From: Sphingomonas carotinifaciens
Lineage (GTDB): Bacteria; Pseudomonadota; Alphaproteobacteria; Sphingomonadales; Sphingomonadaceae
Length of the DNA: 64,000 nucleotides
NCBI RefSeq assembly: GCF_009789535.1
Contig: NZ_WSUT01000005.1
Coordinates: 888,501-952,500, forward strand
Direction of reading: 5' to 3'
Numbering within the stretch: the stretch's first letter is position 1; each line of letters starts with the position of its first letter. The position numbers and the translations under genes were made by a program. The notes beneath the pieces are model-generated. The model did not search any database and had not been told where the DNA came from. It saw only the letters and a program-made list of their open reading frames with translations. Below are positions 8,270 to 17,254 of the stretch, piece after piece.

Positions 8270-10095
8270 TGGCCAACGAAACCCCCCTCGACCGGTTCAA
8301 GGCCGTGCTGGCCGGGACCGCGCGTGCGATCGCGGAGCAGCCGGAGGTGGAACTGGCCTTTACCGCGGATGCGCCGGCGCAGTCGGGCAAGCATCTGAAG
8401 GTGCCGATGCCGGCGCGGGCCCTGCCGCCCGAGCAGGTGGCGGAGGCGCGGGGGTTTGCGGACCAGTTCGCGCTGAAAATCAGGTATCATGATACCGCGT
8501 TGCATTTGCGTGGGGCGCCGGGGGAGGCGGTGGCGCGGGCGGTGTATGATGCGGTGGAGGGGGCACGGGTCGAGGCGCTGGGCAGCCGCGGCTATGCCGG
8601 GATCACCGAGAACCTGACCACCGCGCTGGAGATGCGGCTGCGTTCCGACCCGATCACGCGGGCGCGCAGCGAGGCGGAGGTGCCGCTGTCCACCGCACTG
8701 GCGCTGATGGTGCGCGAGCGGCTGACGGGGCTGGAGAGCCCGGCGGCGGCGGCGCCCGCGCTGGCGCTGGTGCGCGAATGGGTGGATGCGCGCACCGACC
8801 TGGACGCGCTGGCGCTGGCGATCGACGATCAGCGCGCGTTCCAGACGCTGGCCGCGCGGATGCTGGCCGATCTGGAGCTGACCGAGGCGCCGGTGGAGCC
8901 GGAGGATGCGGACGATGGCGGCGACGACGAGGAGGGCGAGAACGAGCCCGCCGACGAGGAGGGCGACGACAGCGAGGACGAGCAGGACGGCCAGGGCGAA
9001 GGGCAGGTGGACGCGCGCGGCGAGCAGCGGGAGTCCGACAGCGACGACGGCGAAGGCGAGCAGCAGCGGCAGGACTCGCCCGACGACATGGAAGGCGAAG
9101 GCCAGGATGACGGCGAGGAGGGCATGCAGCCCGTGCGCCCGAACCGGCCGCAGCCCGACCTGACCCCGCAATTCGACTACAAGCCATGGACGACGCAGTT
9201 CGACGAGGTGGTCGCCGCCACCGACCTGTGCGACGCGGACGAGCTGGCGCGGCTGCGCGGCTATCTGGACCAGCAACTGGCGCATCTGCAATCGGCGGTA
9301 TCGAAGCTGGCCAATCGCTTGCAGCGCCGGTTGATGGCGCAGCAGTCCCGGTCCTGGGATTTCGACCAGGACGAGGGGATGCTGGACGCGGCGCGGCTGG
9401 CGCGCGTCGTGGTCAATCCCACCCAGTCGCTGTCGTACAAGATCGAGCGCGACACCGATTTCCGCGACACGGTGGTGACGCTGCTGATCGACAATTCGGG
9501 TTCGATGCGCGGGCGGCCGATCGGCATCGCCGCGATCAGCGCGGACATCTTGGCGCGCACGCTGGAGCGGTGCGGGGTGAAGACCGAGATACTGGGCTTT
9601 ACCACCCGCGCCTGGAAGGGCGGGCAGAGCCGCGAGGCGTGGCTGGCCGCCGGGCGCCCGCCGCAGCCCGGCCGGCTGAACGACGTGCGCCACATCGTCT
9701 ACAAAAAGGCGGATGACCCGTGGCGGCGCGCACGCACCAACCTCGGCCTGATGATGCGCGAAGGGTTGTTGAAGGAGAATATCGACGGCGAGGCGCTGGT
9801 CTGGGCGCATAGCCGGCTGATCGCGCGGCCCGAGGAGCGGCGCATCCTGATGGTGATCTCCGACGGGGCGCCGGTCGACGATTCGACGCTGTCGGTCAAT
9901 TCCGGCAGTTATCTGGAGCGGCATCTGCGCCAGGTGATCGGCTGGATCGAGACCAAGAGCCCGGTCGAGCTGATCGCGATCGGCATCGGGCACGACGTGA
10001 CGCGCTATTATGCGCGCGCGGTGACGATCATGGATGCCGAGCAGCTTGGCGGCACGATCATCGAGCAGCTCGCCGCGCTGTTCGACACGCCGTGA
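8269..10095 (+). CDS. cobT: Cobaltochelatase, CobT subunit (VWA/MIDAS protein)
   Basis: A 608-residue CobT. Residues 1-200 form the N-terminal helical domain, about 205-290 are a highly acidic, disordered linker of D, E, G and Q, and the C-terminal third is a von Willebrand A domain whose MIDAS motif DNSGSMRG starts near residue 408. CobT uses the metal-dependent site to couple the CobS ring to CobN during cobalt insertion. The ATG overlaps the hepT stop (TGATG), so translation is likely coupled to the toxin-antitoxin pair. Length and order of domains are normal for the family. Confidence 0.95.
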   Translation: MANETPLDRFKAVLAGTARAIAEQPEVELAFTADAPAQSGKHLKVPMPARALPPEQVAEARGFADQFALKIRYHDTALHLRGAPGEAVARAVYDAVEGARVEALGSRGYAGITENLTTALEMRLRSDPITRARSEAEVPLSTALALMVRERLTGLESPAAAAPALALVREWVDARTDLDALALAIDDQRAFQTLAARMLADLELTEAPVEPEDADDGGDDEEGENEPADEEGDDSEDEQDGQGEGQVDARGEQRESDSDDGEGEQQRQDSPDDMEGEGQDDGEEGMQPVRPNRPQPDLTPQFDYKPWTTQFDEVVAATDLCDADELARLRGYLDQQLAHLQSAVSKLANRLQRRLMAQQSRSWDFDQDEGMLDAARLARVVVNPTQSLSYKIERDTDFRDTVVTLLIDNSGSMRGRPIGIAAISADILARTLERCGVKTEILGFTTRAWKGGQSREAWLAAGRPPQPGRLNDVRHIVYKKADDPWRRARTNLGLMMREGLLKENIDGEALVWAHSRLIARPEERRILMVISDGAPVDDSTLSVNSGSYLERHLRQVIGWIETKSPVELIAIGIGHDVTRYYARAVTIMDAEQLGGTIIEQLAALFDTP

Positions 10096-10099
10096 CGCG

Positions 10100-10348
10100 A
10101 TGATCGACGCGCCGCCCGGCGGCTTTCGCGGGCCGGTGAAACGGTCGATCACCATCGCCGGGCACCAGACGTCGATCAGCCTGGAACCAATCTTCTGGGA
10201 CAGGCTGGACGCGGCGGCGGCGGCCCGCGGATTGCCGCTGTCGGCGCTGGTCGCGGCGATCGATGCGCGGCGGATCACCGAGGCGGACCCGCCGAACCTG
10301 GCGAGTGCGCTGCGCAGCTGGCTGATGCTGACGGGCGCCGTGGCCTGA
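10100..10348 (+). CDS. Ribbon-helix-helix domain protein (RHH_4 type)
   Basis: An 82-residue protein with VKRSITIAGHQTSISLEPIFWDRLDAAAAARG, a beta strand followed by two helices as in ribbon-helix-helix DNA-binding proteins of the RHH_4 group. The C-terminal helix NLASALRSWLM closes the fold. The start MIDAPPGG at 10100 lies 4 bases after the cobT stop and puts the strand at the right depth. Such proteins are usually small repressors, but no target is visible. It is followed after 1 base by the DUF922 gene. Confidence 0.85.
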   Translation: MIDAPPGGFRGPVKRSITIAGHQTSISLEPIFWDRLDAAAAARGLPLSALVAAIDARRITEADPPNLASALRSWLMLTGAVA

Positions 10349-10349
10349 C

Positions 10350-10937
10350 ATGCATGCGCTGTGGCTGAGCGCGCTGCTGCTGGGGCCGGCGACCGGGCCG
10401 CCGGATGCGCGGATCGTCTTCGACGGAGTGCGGATGGACCGCTATCCCGTGCGCGGGCGCGACGTGGCGGCGGTGCGCGCCGCGCTGGACGCGGCACGGG
10501 TACGCGACGAGAATGACGGCACACTGGTCGAGGCGTATACGCATGGCCGCGTTCATTGGACATGGAAGGCGGCGGGGCCGGCCCGCGACGCGACGTGCCG
10601 GCCGCAGGCGATCACGATCCGCTTTTCGGCAACGATGCGCCTGCCCTATCTGGACGAGCCCGATCCCCCGCCTGCACTGGCGCAGGCGTGGCAGCGCTAT
10701 GCCGCCAGCCTGGAGGCGCATGAGAGGGAGCATCTGGAGCGGATCAGGCGCGCGCTGCCCCGATTGGCGGCGGCGATCGCGGTGGCACCCTGTGCGAAGG
10801 CGGATACGGCGGGGGCTGCGGTGCTGGAGCAGCTTCGCGCCGAAGGTCGTGCCTATGATCTGGAGACGGAGCATGGCCGGCGGGAGGGGGCGGTGTTCCC
10901 CCCGCCCGAGGCGATGCAGCGGGAGTGGGACGATTGA
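10350..10937 (+). CDS. DUF922 domain protein (putative secreted metal-dependent protease)
   Basis: A 195-residue protein with a short hydrophobic start (MHALWLSALLLGPATG) that looks like a signal peptide, then a DUF922 domain: YPVRGRDVAAVRAALD, GRVHWTWK, and the helix SLEAHEREHLERIRR whose HExxH-like H-E-R-E-H could bind zinc. DUF922 members are annotated as secreted Zn-dependent proteases on the basis of this motif; activity is not proven. The gene overlaps the following PepSY gene, suggesting an operon from cobT through to 12010. Confidence 0.82.
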   Translation: MHALWLSALLLGPATGPPDARIVFDGVRMDRYPVRGRDVAAVRAALDAARVRDENDGTLVEAYTHGRVHWTWKAAGPARDATCRPQAITIRFSATMRLPYLDEPDPPPALAQAWQRYAASLEAHEREHLERIRRALPRLAAAIAVAPCAKADTAGAAVLEQLRAEGRAYDLETEHGRREGAVFPPPEAMQREWDD

Positions 10938-12010
10938 CGGCACCGGGGCGCGCGGCCGGAAAGGGCCGAACGGGGGATCGGATTGGGGGAGACCGAACCG
11001 GCAGGCCGCGTGCGCCGGCACGCGCCGCGCCTGCGGTGCCGCGGCCCGGCGTCGCGCGGCGGTTGCACCGGGGCGGGGGCGCGGGGTGGATCGGCTGGCT
11101 GCTGGCGGTGCTGATCGTGCCGGTGGCGCTGAGCGGTACGCTGCTGGCGGTGTGGCCGGCCGTGGAGCGGGTGGCCTATCCGACGCGCTTCGCCGCGACG
11201 GGGGCGATCGACCCGGATGCCTGTGTGACGGCGCTGCATGCCGGCGCCGCGCCGGATCGGCGGATCGTCGCGATGGAGCACGGTGCGGGCGTGCTGCGCT
11301 TCACGACGCGCGGCGCGGACGGGGCGGATCGCCTCTTTGCCTGTACCGCGCGCGGGGCGGGTGTGTCGGTGGCCGACGCGACGCACGGTGCCGAGGCGTG
11401 GGTGCGGCGGGTGCATGCCGCGCTGGCGGTGCCGTGGGTCGGGCGCGGGCTGGTCGCGGCGGCCGGGCTGGCATTGATCGGGCTGGCCCTGTCGGGGCTG
11501 GCGCTGTGGGGCGTGGCGGTCTTTCGCGGCAGCGACGGTTGGGCCTGGCATCGCTGGCTGGGGCTGGCGGCGGCGCTACCGGTTTTGGCGATGGCGGCGA
11601 GCGGCCTGCCGCTGCTGTGGCGCGGGGCCGCGGCGGATGGCGGCGCGGCGCCGCTGGCACACCCGGCACAGCCATTGCGCATCGTCGAGGCCCATGCGCT
11701 GGCGCTGACCAGCGGCACGGTGGCGCGCGTGGCATGGCCGACCCGCCGCTCGCCCGACTGGCTGGTGACGATCGCGGCGGGGACCGCACGGCAGGTGAAG
11801 GTGGCCGACGATACCGGCGGCGCGCTGGCGGCGGTGGCGCGCTCGGACGGGGGCGGCACCGGGGAAGGCGTCGCGGCGTCGCTGCACGGCGTGCGCGGCA
11901 CCGGATGGTGGCGCCGGATGCTGCTGGCGCTGACCGGGCTGGCGGTGGTGGTGCTGGTGGCGACGGGGTCGGGCAGGCGGACGATCCACACGCGAAAACC
12001 GTCTGGTTGA
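10925..12010 (+). CDS. PepSY-associated TM helix domain membrane protein
   Basis: A 361-residue inner-membrane protein with four hydrophobic stretches: about residues 54-76, 182-204, 217-236 and 330-349. This is the layout of PepSY_TM proteins, a family often linked to iron uptake or peptidase inhibition. The N-terminal 45 residues are Arg/Pro-rich and may be untranslated: the GTG at 10925 is in frame, but a TTG at 10934 has a GGGAG 8 bases upstream and overlaps the preceding stop. No PepSY peptidase-inhibitor repeat is clear. Function in this organism is unknown. Confidence 0.78.
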   Translation: MGRLTAPGRAAGKGRTGDRIGGDRTGRPRAPARAAPAVPRPGVARRLHRGGGAGWIGWLLAVLIVPVALSGTLLAVWPAVERVAYPTRFAATGAIDPDACVTALHAGAAPDRRIVAMEHGAGVLRFTTRGADGADRLFACTARGAGVSVADATHGAEAWVRRVHAALAVPWVGRGLVAAAGLALIGLALSGLALWGVAVFRGSDGWAWHRWLGLAAALPVLAMAASGLPLLWRGAAADGGAAPLAHPAQPLRIVEAHALALTSGTVARVAWPTRRSPDWLVTIAAGTARQVKVADDTGGALAAVARSDGGGTGEGVAASLHGVRGTGWWRRMLLALTGLAVVVLVATGSGRRTIHTRKPSG

Positions 12011-12232
12011 AGCGGTGTTCTCTGCCGCAGGTATCGGAACGTTTCGGGTTTTCCGGGCTGAACGGTTTCCAGCAGAGATTTCCGGGGGCGTTTCGAGTTT
12101 TACCGGTGTGATCGGCCTGATCGGACTTTTCCGTTCCTCTTTCCAGTGAATCCTGTAGGATTTCATGGGTTCTGACTTTTCCGGGCGTGATTTGATCGTT
12201 TTTGCGTTCCGCCGGGTCGTTTGGAGGGAATA

Positions 12233-13768
12233 TTGGGGGCCGATCTACCCGGACGTCCATTGGGCGCACAGCTTCTCGGCTATTCCGCACTGATCGATGC
12301 CTATCAACTGGAGTGCCCGCCGCCCCGGCAGCTGACCGCGATCGCAGCGGTCGGCCAAAAGACGACGATCATGCGCGAAGGCGTCGAATGGGTGCTGCTG
12401 CCGCGTAGCGCGCGGCTGCGCGTTCCCGATGCGCCGATCGAGCATCTGGGTGTGGCACTGAAGCATGAGGGCGTCGACCTGCGGGTCATCGATCGCTTGT
12501 TCAGGCGGGATGTTCGCGCGGAACTGGGCGCGTATATCGATGCCAATCGGGCAGGACTCTACACGCGTCGCGCCTGGTTTCTCTACGAATGGATGACCGG
12601 ACACCGATTGTTGATCGAAGAGCCCTATGGCGCGCAATATGTGCCGCTGCTCGATCCCAATATGTACATCGGACGGCGCCCGACACGGTCGAGCCGACAC
12701 AAGGTGGATAATAATCTGACAGGTGAACGCGGCTTTTGCCCGCTGATCCGCCGGACCGAACGGCTGGCGATCGGCAGGGTCGAGCAACTGGTGGCGGAGG
12801 CCAAGGCGATCGTCGCAGGCGCGGATCCGGCCGTCCTGCGCCGGGCCGTCGGGTTCATGCTGCTCAACGAAAGCAAAGGCTCCTTCGGCATCGAAGGCGA
12901 AACGCCGCCGCGGAACCGGTTGGAGCGATGGGGACGCCTGATCGCGGAGGCCGGGGGTATAGACCTGAATCTCGATACGCTGAACGGCCTACATCGCTCG
13001 CTTCTCGATCCGAAGCAGCGGTTCGTGACCTATGGCCTGCGCACGGAACATGGATTCGTCGGTCGTCACGACGATTTCACCCAACCGATACCCGATCACA
13101 TATCGGCCAGACCGGACGATGTGCCGTCGCTGTTGGACGGGCTGTTCCAGGCCTATGCCTTGTTGAAGAGCAGGCGATACGATCCGGTACTGACCGCGGC
13201 GATCATCGGGTTCGGATTCGTCTTCATCCATCCATTTACAGATGGAAATGGCCGGTTGCACCGTTTCCTGATCCAGAAGGCGCTGGTCGACATGAAGTTC
13301 AATCCCGACGGGGTCGTTCTTCCCGTTTCGGCGGCGATCCTGCAGGATCTGCTGGGATATCGCGCCGCGCTGGAAGATTATTCGGTGCCCACGTTGCAGG
13401 GCATCGAATGGGAGCCGGATCAGGACGGCAATGTCAGGGTGACCAACGATACCGCTTATCTCTACCGATATTTCGATGCGACACGCCAGGCGGAGTATCT
13501 GCTGGATCGCATCGAACAGACCGTGCGGTTTTCCCTGCCTGCCGAACTGGCGTATCTGCACCGCTTCGACGAGGCCAAGCGGCTGATCGCCCAAGTCGCC
13601 GATATGCCGGATCGGCTGGTTTCCCTGTTCATACAGTTCTGCAACCAGAATGAAGGCAGGCTGTCGCGGCAGAAACGGGACATTTTCTTTGCAGAACTGA
13701 CCGATGCCGAGGTGTCGGCCCTGGAAGCGGCGGTGGAGGCGAGCGGGATAGGTGGACTGGCGCATTGA
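12233..13768 (+). CDS. Fic family protein, class II (N-terminal inhibitory helix)
   Basis: A 511-residue Fic protein. The catalytic motif HPFTDGNGRLHR starts at His333; this histidine deprotonates a target hydroxyl while the loop binds ATP, transferring AMP. Upstream at about 217-222 is S-F-G-I-E-G, the (S/T)xxxE(G/N) inhibitory helix whose Glu blocks the ATP gamma-phosphate, so the enzyme should be self-inhibited and need no separate antitoxin. The N-terminal 150 residues fit the DUF4172/Fic_N-like region loosely. I place the start at TTG 12233, which has GGAGGG 4-5 bases upstream; TTG 12221 is the alternative. Codon use is less GC-biased than the neighbours. Confidence 0.88.
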   Translation: MGADLPGRPLGAQLLGYSALIDAYQLECPPPRQLTAIAAVGQKTTIMREGVEWVLLPRSARLRVPDAPIEHLGVALKHEGVDLRVIDRLFRRDVRAELGAYIDANRAGLYTRRAWFLYEWMTGHRLLIEEPYGAQYVPLLDPNMYIGRRPTRSSRHKVDNNLTGERGFCPLIRRTERLAIGRVEQLVAEAKAIVAGADPAVLRRAVGFMLLNESKGSFGIEGETPPRNRLERWGRLIAEAGGIDLNLDTLNGLHRSLLDPKQRFVTYGLRTEHGFVGRHDDFTQPIPDHISARPDDVPSLLDGLFQAYALLKSRRYDPVLTAAIIGFGFVFIHPFTDGNGRLHRFLIQKALVDMKFNPDGVVLPVSAAILQDLLGYRAALEDYSVPTLQGIEWEPDQDGNVRVTNDTAYLYRYFDATRQAEYLLDRIEQTVRFSLPAELAYLHRFDEAKRLIAQVADMPDRLVSLFIQFCNQNEGRLSRQKRDIFFAELTDAEVSALEAAVEASGIGGLAH

Positions 13769-13831
13769 GGGCGTGATCGATCCCGTCTTGCCACGGGCAT
13801 AAATGGCGGTATGACGCACCATCCCCGACGG

Positions 13832-13907
13832 GGGCGCTTAGCTCAGCTGGTAGAGCGGCTCGTTTACACCGAGTAGGTCGGCGGTTCGAACCCGTCAGCG
13901 CCCACCA
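13832..13907 (+). tRNA. tRNA-Val (anticodon TAC)
   Basis: A 76-base cloverleaf. The acceptor arm GGGCGCT pairs with AGCGCCC, the D arm is GCTC/GAGC, the anticodon arm GCTCG/CGAGT carries loop TTTACAC with TAC at the centre, and the T arm GGCGG-TTCGAAC-CCGTC is standard (one wobble or mismatch). CCA is encoded. It reads GUA and, with modification, other valine codons. It lies 63 bases after the Fic gene. Confidence 0.97.
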
Positions 13908-13913
13908 TCCGCC

Positions 13914-14690
13914 CTATTTCGCGGGCAGCTTTATCTCAAACAACTGGGGCCAGTTCTTGCCGGTGACGTAGATGCGCCTGGCCTGACGGTCATAGGCGAT
14001 GCCGTTCGCCACCGCGTCCGGATCGGTCGTGCCCGCTTTTGCGACCAGTTCGGCCAGGTCGAGCGCGCCCTTCACCTTGCCGGTGGTGGGATCGATGCGG
14101 ACGATGAAGCGGGTCATCCAGACATTGGCCCAGATTTCCCCGTCGATATATTCCAGCTCGTTCAGGTTCTTGAGCGGGCGGCCATTGGCGGTGACATTGA
14201 GCGTGCGGGCGACGCGCATGGTGGCGGGATCGAGGAAGCGCAACGCAGGCGTGCCGTCCGACAGGATGATGTGGCGGCCGTCATCGGTCATCGCCCAGCC
14301 TTCGCCGGTATAGCGCCACTCGCCCGCGGCCTTCAGGTCGGGCAGCGACCAGCGAAAGCCACGGCCGCCATGCCAGGTGACGCTGAACAACTGGCGCTTC
14401 CACGCGACGATGCCTTCACCGAACAGGCCGGCCGGCACCTTCGCCTCGCGCAGGGTGCGGCCGGTGGCGAGATCGACCTGGCGGATGACGCTCTGCCCCT
14501 CGCGGCCGGTGCTTTCATAGAGGCGACCGCCGTCGAACAGCAGCCCTTCGGTGAAGGCGCCGGTGTCGTGCGGGTAGCTGCGGACGATTTCGGGCCGAAC
14601 GACGGGGAGTTGCGCGGGCGCGGGTTGGGGCTGCGGGGCGGTCTGGAGGAGCGCAGCGGCGGCGGTGAGGAGGGTGAGGCGGGCGATCAT
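13914..14690 (-). CDS. Glutaminyl-peptide cyclotransferase (bacterial/plant type)
   Basis: A 258-residue secreted enzyme. A signal peptide (MIARLTLLTAAAALLQTAPQ) precedes a five-bladed beta-propeller typical of the plant/bacterial glutamine cyclotransferase family: AFTEGLLFDGGRLYESTG, VAWKRQLFSVTW, LNELEYIDGEIWANVW and DPDAVANGIAYD. It converts N-terminal glutamine of peptides to pyroglutamate in the periplasm. Its ATG at 14690 overlaps the stop of the XRE gene (ATGA), so the two are co-transcribed. The stop lies 6 bases from the tRNA-Val gene. Confidence 0.93.
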   Translation of the reverse strand: MIARLTLLTAAAALLQTAPQPQPAPAQLPVVRPEIVRSYPHDTGAFTEGLLFDGGRLYESTGREGQSVIRQVDLATGRTLREAKVPAGLFGEGIVAWKRQLFSVTWHGGRGFRWSLPDLKAAGEWRYTGEGWAMTDDGRHIILSDGTPALRFLDPATMRVARTLNVTANGRPLKNLNELEYIDGEIWANVWMTRFIVRIDPTTGKVKGALDLAELVAKAGTTDPDAVANGIAYDRQARRIYVTGKNWPQLFEIKLPAK

Positions 14691-15250
14691 AGCGTGCGGA
14701 CCAGGCGGCAGACGCGGGCGATCCAGACGGGGTGGGGGAGGATGCGGGGGCCGCCGATGCGGTCGGGGGGCAGGACGGCGAGCGTGTCGGGGCCGGTGCC
14801 GAGGAGGCGGGCGAAGAGAAAGCGGCCGGCGGGCTGGGGCAGCAGGATGTCGCGGTTCAGCGCCTCGGCGAAGCGGTCCGGCCCCAGCGGTTCGCACCAC
14901 AGCTCGTCGCCGGCGCGGTAGTCGCCGATGCTGGCCGAGACGGTGACCGCGACCATGCCGCCCGTCGGGCAGGGCGGCGAGACGGCGAGCGGGCGGCGGG
15001 GGGCGACCGCGCCGCGCGGGCCCAGCAGGGCGGCGACCGGCAGCGTTTCGCGCACCGGCAGCGACACCAGATCGGCGGCGGTGACGCCGAGCGCGGCGGC
15101 GATGCGGTTCAGCCAGTCGACCGAGACGGTGCGGGTGCCCATCTCCAGCCGGCCGATCGTCTGCGCGGTGGTCGGCGGCAGGCAGGCGCGCGCGACCTCG
15201 TCCAGCGTCAGACCCTTCGCGCGGCGAACCTCGCGGATTGCGGTAATCAT
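14687..15250 (-). CDS. XRE family transcriptional regulator
   Basis: A 187-residue protein with an N-terminal helix-turn-helix: MITAIREVRRAKGLTLDEVARACL, then TAQTIGRLEMGTRTVSVDWLNRIAAALGV, as in Cro/CI-type regulators. The C-terminal 110 residues (ASIGDYRAGDELWCEPLG and on) look like a small effector or S24-like beta domain without the Ser-Lys dyad I could point to. ATG 15250 has GGAGAGG just upstream. It leads a two-gene unit with the glutamine cyclotransferase. Its regulated genes are unknown. Confidence 0.85.
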   Translation of the reverse strand: MITAIREVRRAKGLTLDEVARACLPPTTAQTIGRLEMGTRTVSVDWLNRIAAALGVTAADLVSLPVRETLPVAALLGPRGAVAPRRPLAVSPPCPTGGMVAVTVSASIGDYRAGDELWCEPLGPDRFAEALNRDILLPQPAGRFLFARLLGTGPDTLAVLPPDRIGGPRILPHPVWIARVCRLVRTL

Positions 15251-15393
15251 GCCCTCTCCCCGGAACCTTGGGGGCCAAGCTGTCCTACAGAGGCGACGTT
15301 CTGGCAAGTCCCGCGACCGGACGCACGCTCTGGCGCCGCGGGCGGGCGTGGCGTAACGGCGGCGGACTGCCGCTGCCCCGAGGATCATGCCCC

Positions 15394-16335
15394 ATGCGTT
15401 TCGCGATCACCAAATGCCACGGATCGGGCAATGATTTCCCGATGATCGATGCGCGCGACATCATGCTGTCCGACGGTGAATGGGCGGGCGTGGCGCGGGC
15501 GCTGGCGGACCGGGCGGGGCCGGTGGGGGGCGACGGGCTGCTGCTGCTGGTGGCGGGGGATGCGCACGCGGCGTTCGGCATGGTGATGCGCAATTCGGAC
15601 GGCAGCGAGGCGGAGACGTGCCTGAACGGGGTGCGCTGCGTCGCGCGGGCGGGGTTCGAGGCGCTGGGGATCGCGGCGGCGACGGTGCGGCTGAAGACCT
15701 CGCGTGCGGAGGCCGAGCGGGTGAGCGCGCTGGCGCCGGGGGTGTATACGGTGCGCGAGCGGGCGGGGCCGGCGGGGCTGGACGTGGCGGCGTGGCCGAT
15801 GGCGGTCGGGATGGAGCGGGTGGTGGACGCGCCCGTGCCGATGCTGCCGAGCACGCGGGCGTTCACCGCGGTGAGCATGCCCAATCCGCATCTGGTGACG
15901 TTCGTGGAGGCGGTGGACGAGGCGGAGCTGGTCGCGGTGGGGCACGCGTGCGAGGCGGCGCCGGACTGGCTGCCCAACCGGGCGAACGTCTCGTTCGTGG
16001 AGGTGCGGGGCGACGCGCTGTTCGTGCGGACGTTCGAGCGCGGCGTCGGCCTGACCGACAGTTGCGGCAGCGCGATGGCGGCGTCGACCTATGCGGCGTG
16101 CCTGACGGGGCGGATCGGCTGGGACCGGGAAACGGTGGTGTTCAACAAGGGCGGGCTGGTGCGCGCGGAGGCGGCGGCGGACGGCATGGTGACGCTGTCG
16201 GGCAACGCGACCTATGAATGGGCGGGATCGGTGGAGGTCGATCTGGCACGCGAGCGTGCCTTCGACCTGGTGATTGCGCAACGCTTTGACAAAGAATGCG
16301 ATGCCTGGGAGGCGGCGAAGGCCCGAGCCTACTGA
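15394..16335 (+). CDS. dapF: Diaminopimelate epimerase (divergent DapF)
   Basis: A 313-residue DapF-type racemase. The N-terminus FAITKCHGSGNDFPMID and the two expected active-site cysteines are present: Cys76 in ETCLNGVRC and Cys224 in TDSCGSAMAA. In typical DapF these read CGNG and CGTGA, so a Leu and a Ser replace usually conserved Gly and Thr. DapF interconverts LL- and meso-diaminopimelate for lysine and peptidoglycan; the changed pockets leave another substrate possible. ATG 15394 follows an ATG-free leader and gives the family start MRFAITK. It is 29 bases from the next gene. Confidence 0.83.
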   Translation: MRFAITKCHGSGNDFPMIDARDIMLSDGEWAGVARALADRAGPVGGDGLLLLVAGDAHAAFGMVMRNSDGSEAETCLNGVRCVARAGFEALGIAAATVRLKTSRAEAERVSALAPGVYTVRERAGPAGLDVAAWPMAVGMERVVDAPVPMLPSTRAFTAVSMPNPHLVTFVEAVDEAELVAVGHACEAAPDWLPNRANVSFVEVRGDALFVRTFERGVGLTDSCGSAMAASTYAACLTGRIGWDRETVVFNKGGLVRAEAAADGMVTLSGNATYEWAGSVEVDLARERAFDLVIAQRFDKECDAWEAAKARAY

Positions 16336-16364
16336 AGCGCCCACGCGCTTCCTATATCGGGGGC

Positions 16365-17186
16365 GTGTCGATACGCCTTGCCATTCGCGACCAGGTGCGC
16401 GGTCTTGTGGGTTCGGGCTCGGTGGACCTGTCGCGGCCGCCGGGGGATCCGGGGCTGTTCGGGCCGGGATCGGCGACCTGGACGGTGCACGGCGACTTTA
16501 CCGCGATGATGGTGGGGGGCATCTGCTCGCTGCTGGTGCAGATGCTGCACCCCGCGGCGCTGGCAGGCGTGTGGGATCATTCCGACTTTCGCGGCAACAT
16601 GGGCGGGCGGCTGAAGCGCACCGCGCAGTTCATCTCGGTCACCACCTTCGGATCGACCGCGGCGGCCGAGAGCGCGATCGCGCGGGTGCGGCGGGTGCAC
16701 GAGCATGTCGCGGGCACGCTGCCCGACGGGACGGCGTACCGGGCGAGCGATCCCCGGCTGCTGACCTTCGTGCATGTCGCGGAGGTCGATTCGTTTCTGC
16801 GCGGATACCTGACCTATCGCGATCCGGCCTTTCCGGCGGCGCGGCAGGACCAGTATCTGTGCGAGATGGCGATGCTGGCGCGCGCGCTGGGCGCCGAGGA
16901 CGTGCCGGAGGACCGGGCGGGCGTCGCCGCGTTCCTGGCGGCGATCCGGCCTGAGCTGCGCGTCGATGCGCGGACGCGGACGGTGGCGAAGTTCCTGCTC
17001 AACCAGCCTTCTCCCCATCCGTCGCTGGCACCGATGAACGCGATGATGATGGGGGCGGGCGCCGACCTGCTGCCGCCCTGGGCGGCGCGGTTGCACGGGC
17101 GGATGCCGGTGGGGCCCGGTCGGCCGATGGTGCGTGCGGGCACGATGGGGATGGGCGCGGTGCTGCGCTGGGCGTTGAAGGCCTGA
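16365..17186 (+). CDS. MpaB-like (DUF2236) oxygenase family protein
   Basis: A 273-residue protein matching DUF2236, the family of the latex-clearing-type and MpaB oxygenases: MMVGGICSLLVQMLHPAALAG near 45-65 supplies the conserved Q-x-x-HP-A-G segment, followed by RTAQFISVTTFGS and RVRRVHEHV, whose histidines could hold a heme. FVHVAEVDSFLRGYLTY and LNQPSPHP are further family blocks. Related enzymes cleave double bonds or act as dehydrogenases; no substrate can be assigned. The GTG at 16365 was chosen because the matched domain begins right after it. Confidence 0.85.
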   Translation: MSIRLAIRDQVRGLVGSGSVDLSRPPGDPGLFGPGSATWTVHGDFTAMMVGGICSLLVQMLHPAALAGVWDHSDFRGNMGGRLKRTAQFISVTTFGSTAAAESAIARVRRVHEHVAGTLPDGTAYRASDPRLLTFVHVAEVDSFLRGYLTYRDPAFPAARQDQYLCEMAMLARALGAEDVPEDRAGVAAFLAAIRPELRVDARTRTVAKFLLNQPSPHPSLAPMNAMMMGAGADLLPPWAARLHGRMPVGPGRPMVRAGTMGMGAVLRWALKA

Positions 17187-17254
17187 ATCCGGCGATTTCG
17201 TTGCTATCCCGAAGGTGGTGCCGCGTCGCGCGGGCGGCGGTGCGATGATGGGGC

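Noticed and set aside
8170..10563. A 797-codon minus-strand frame opposite cobT
   Set aside because: It mirrors the cobT acidic linker and VWA domain and shows no protein-like segments.
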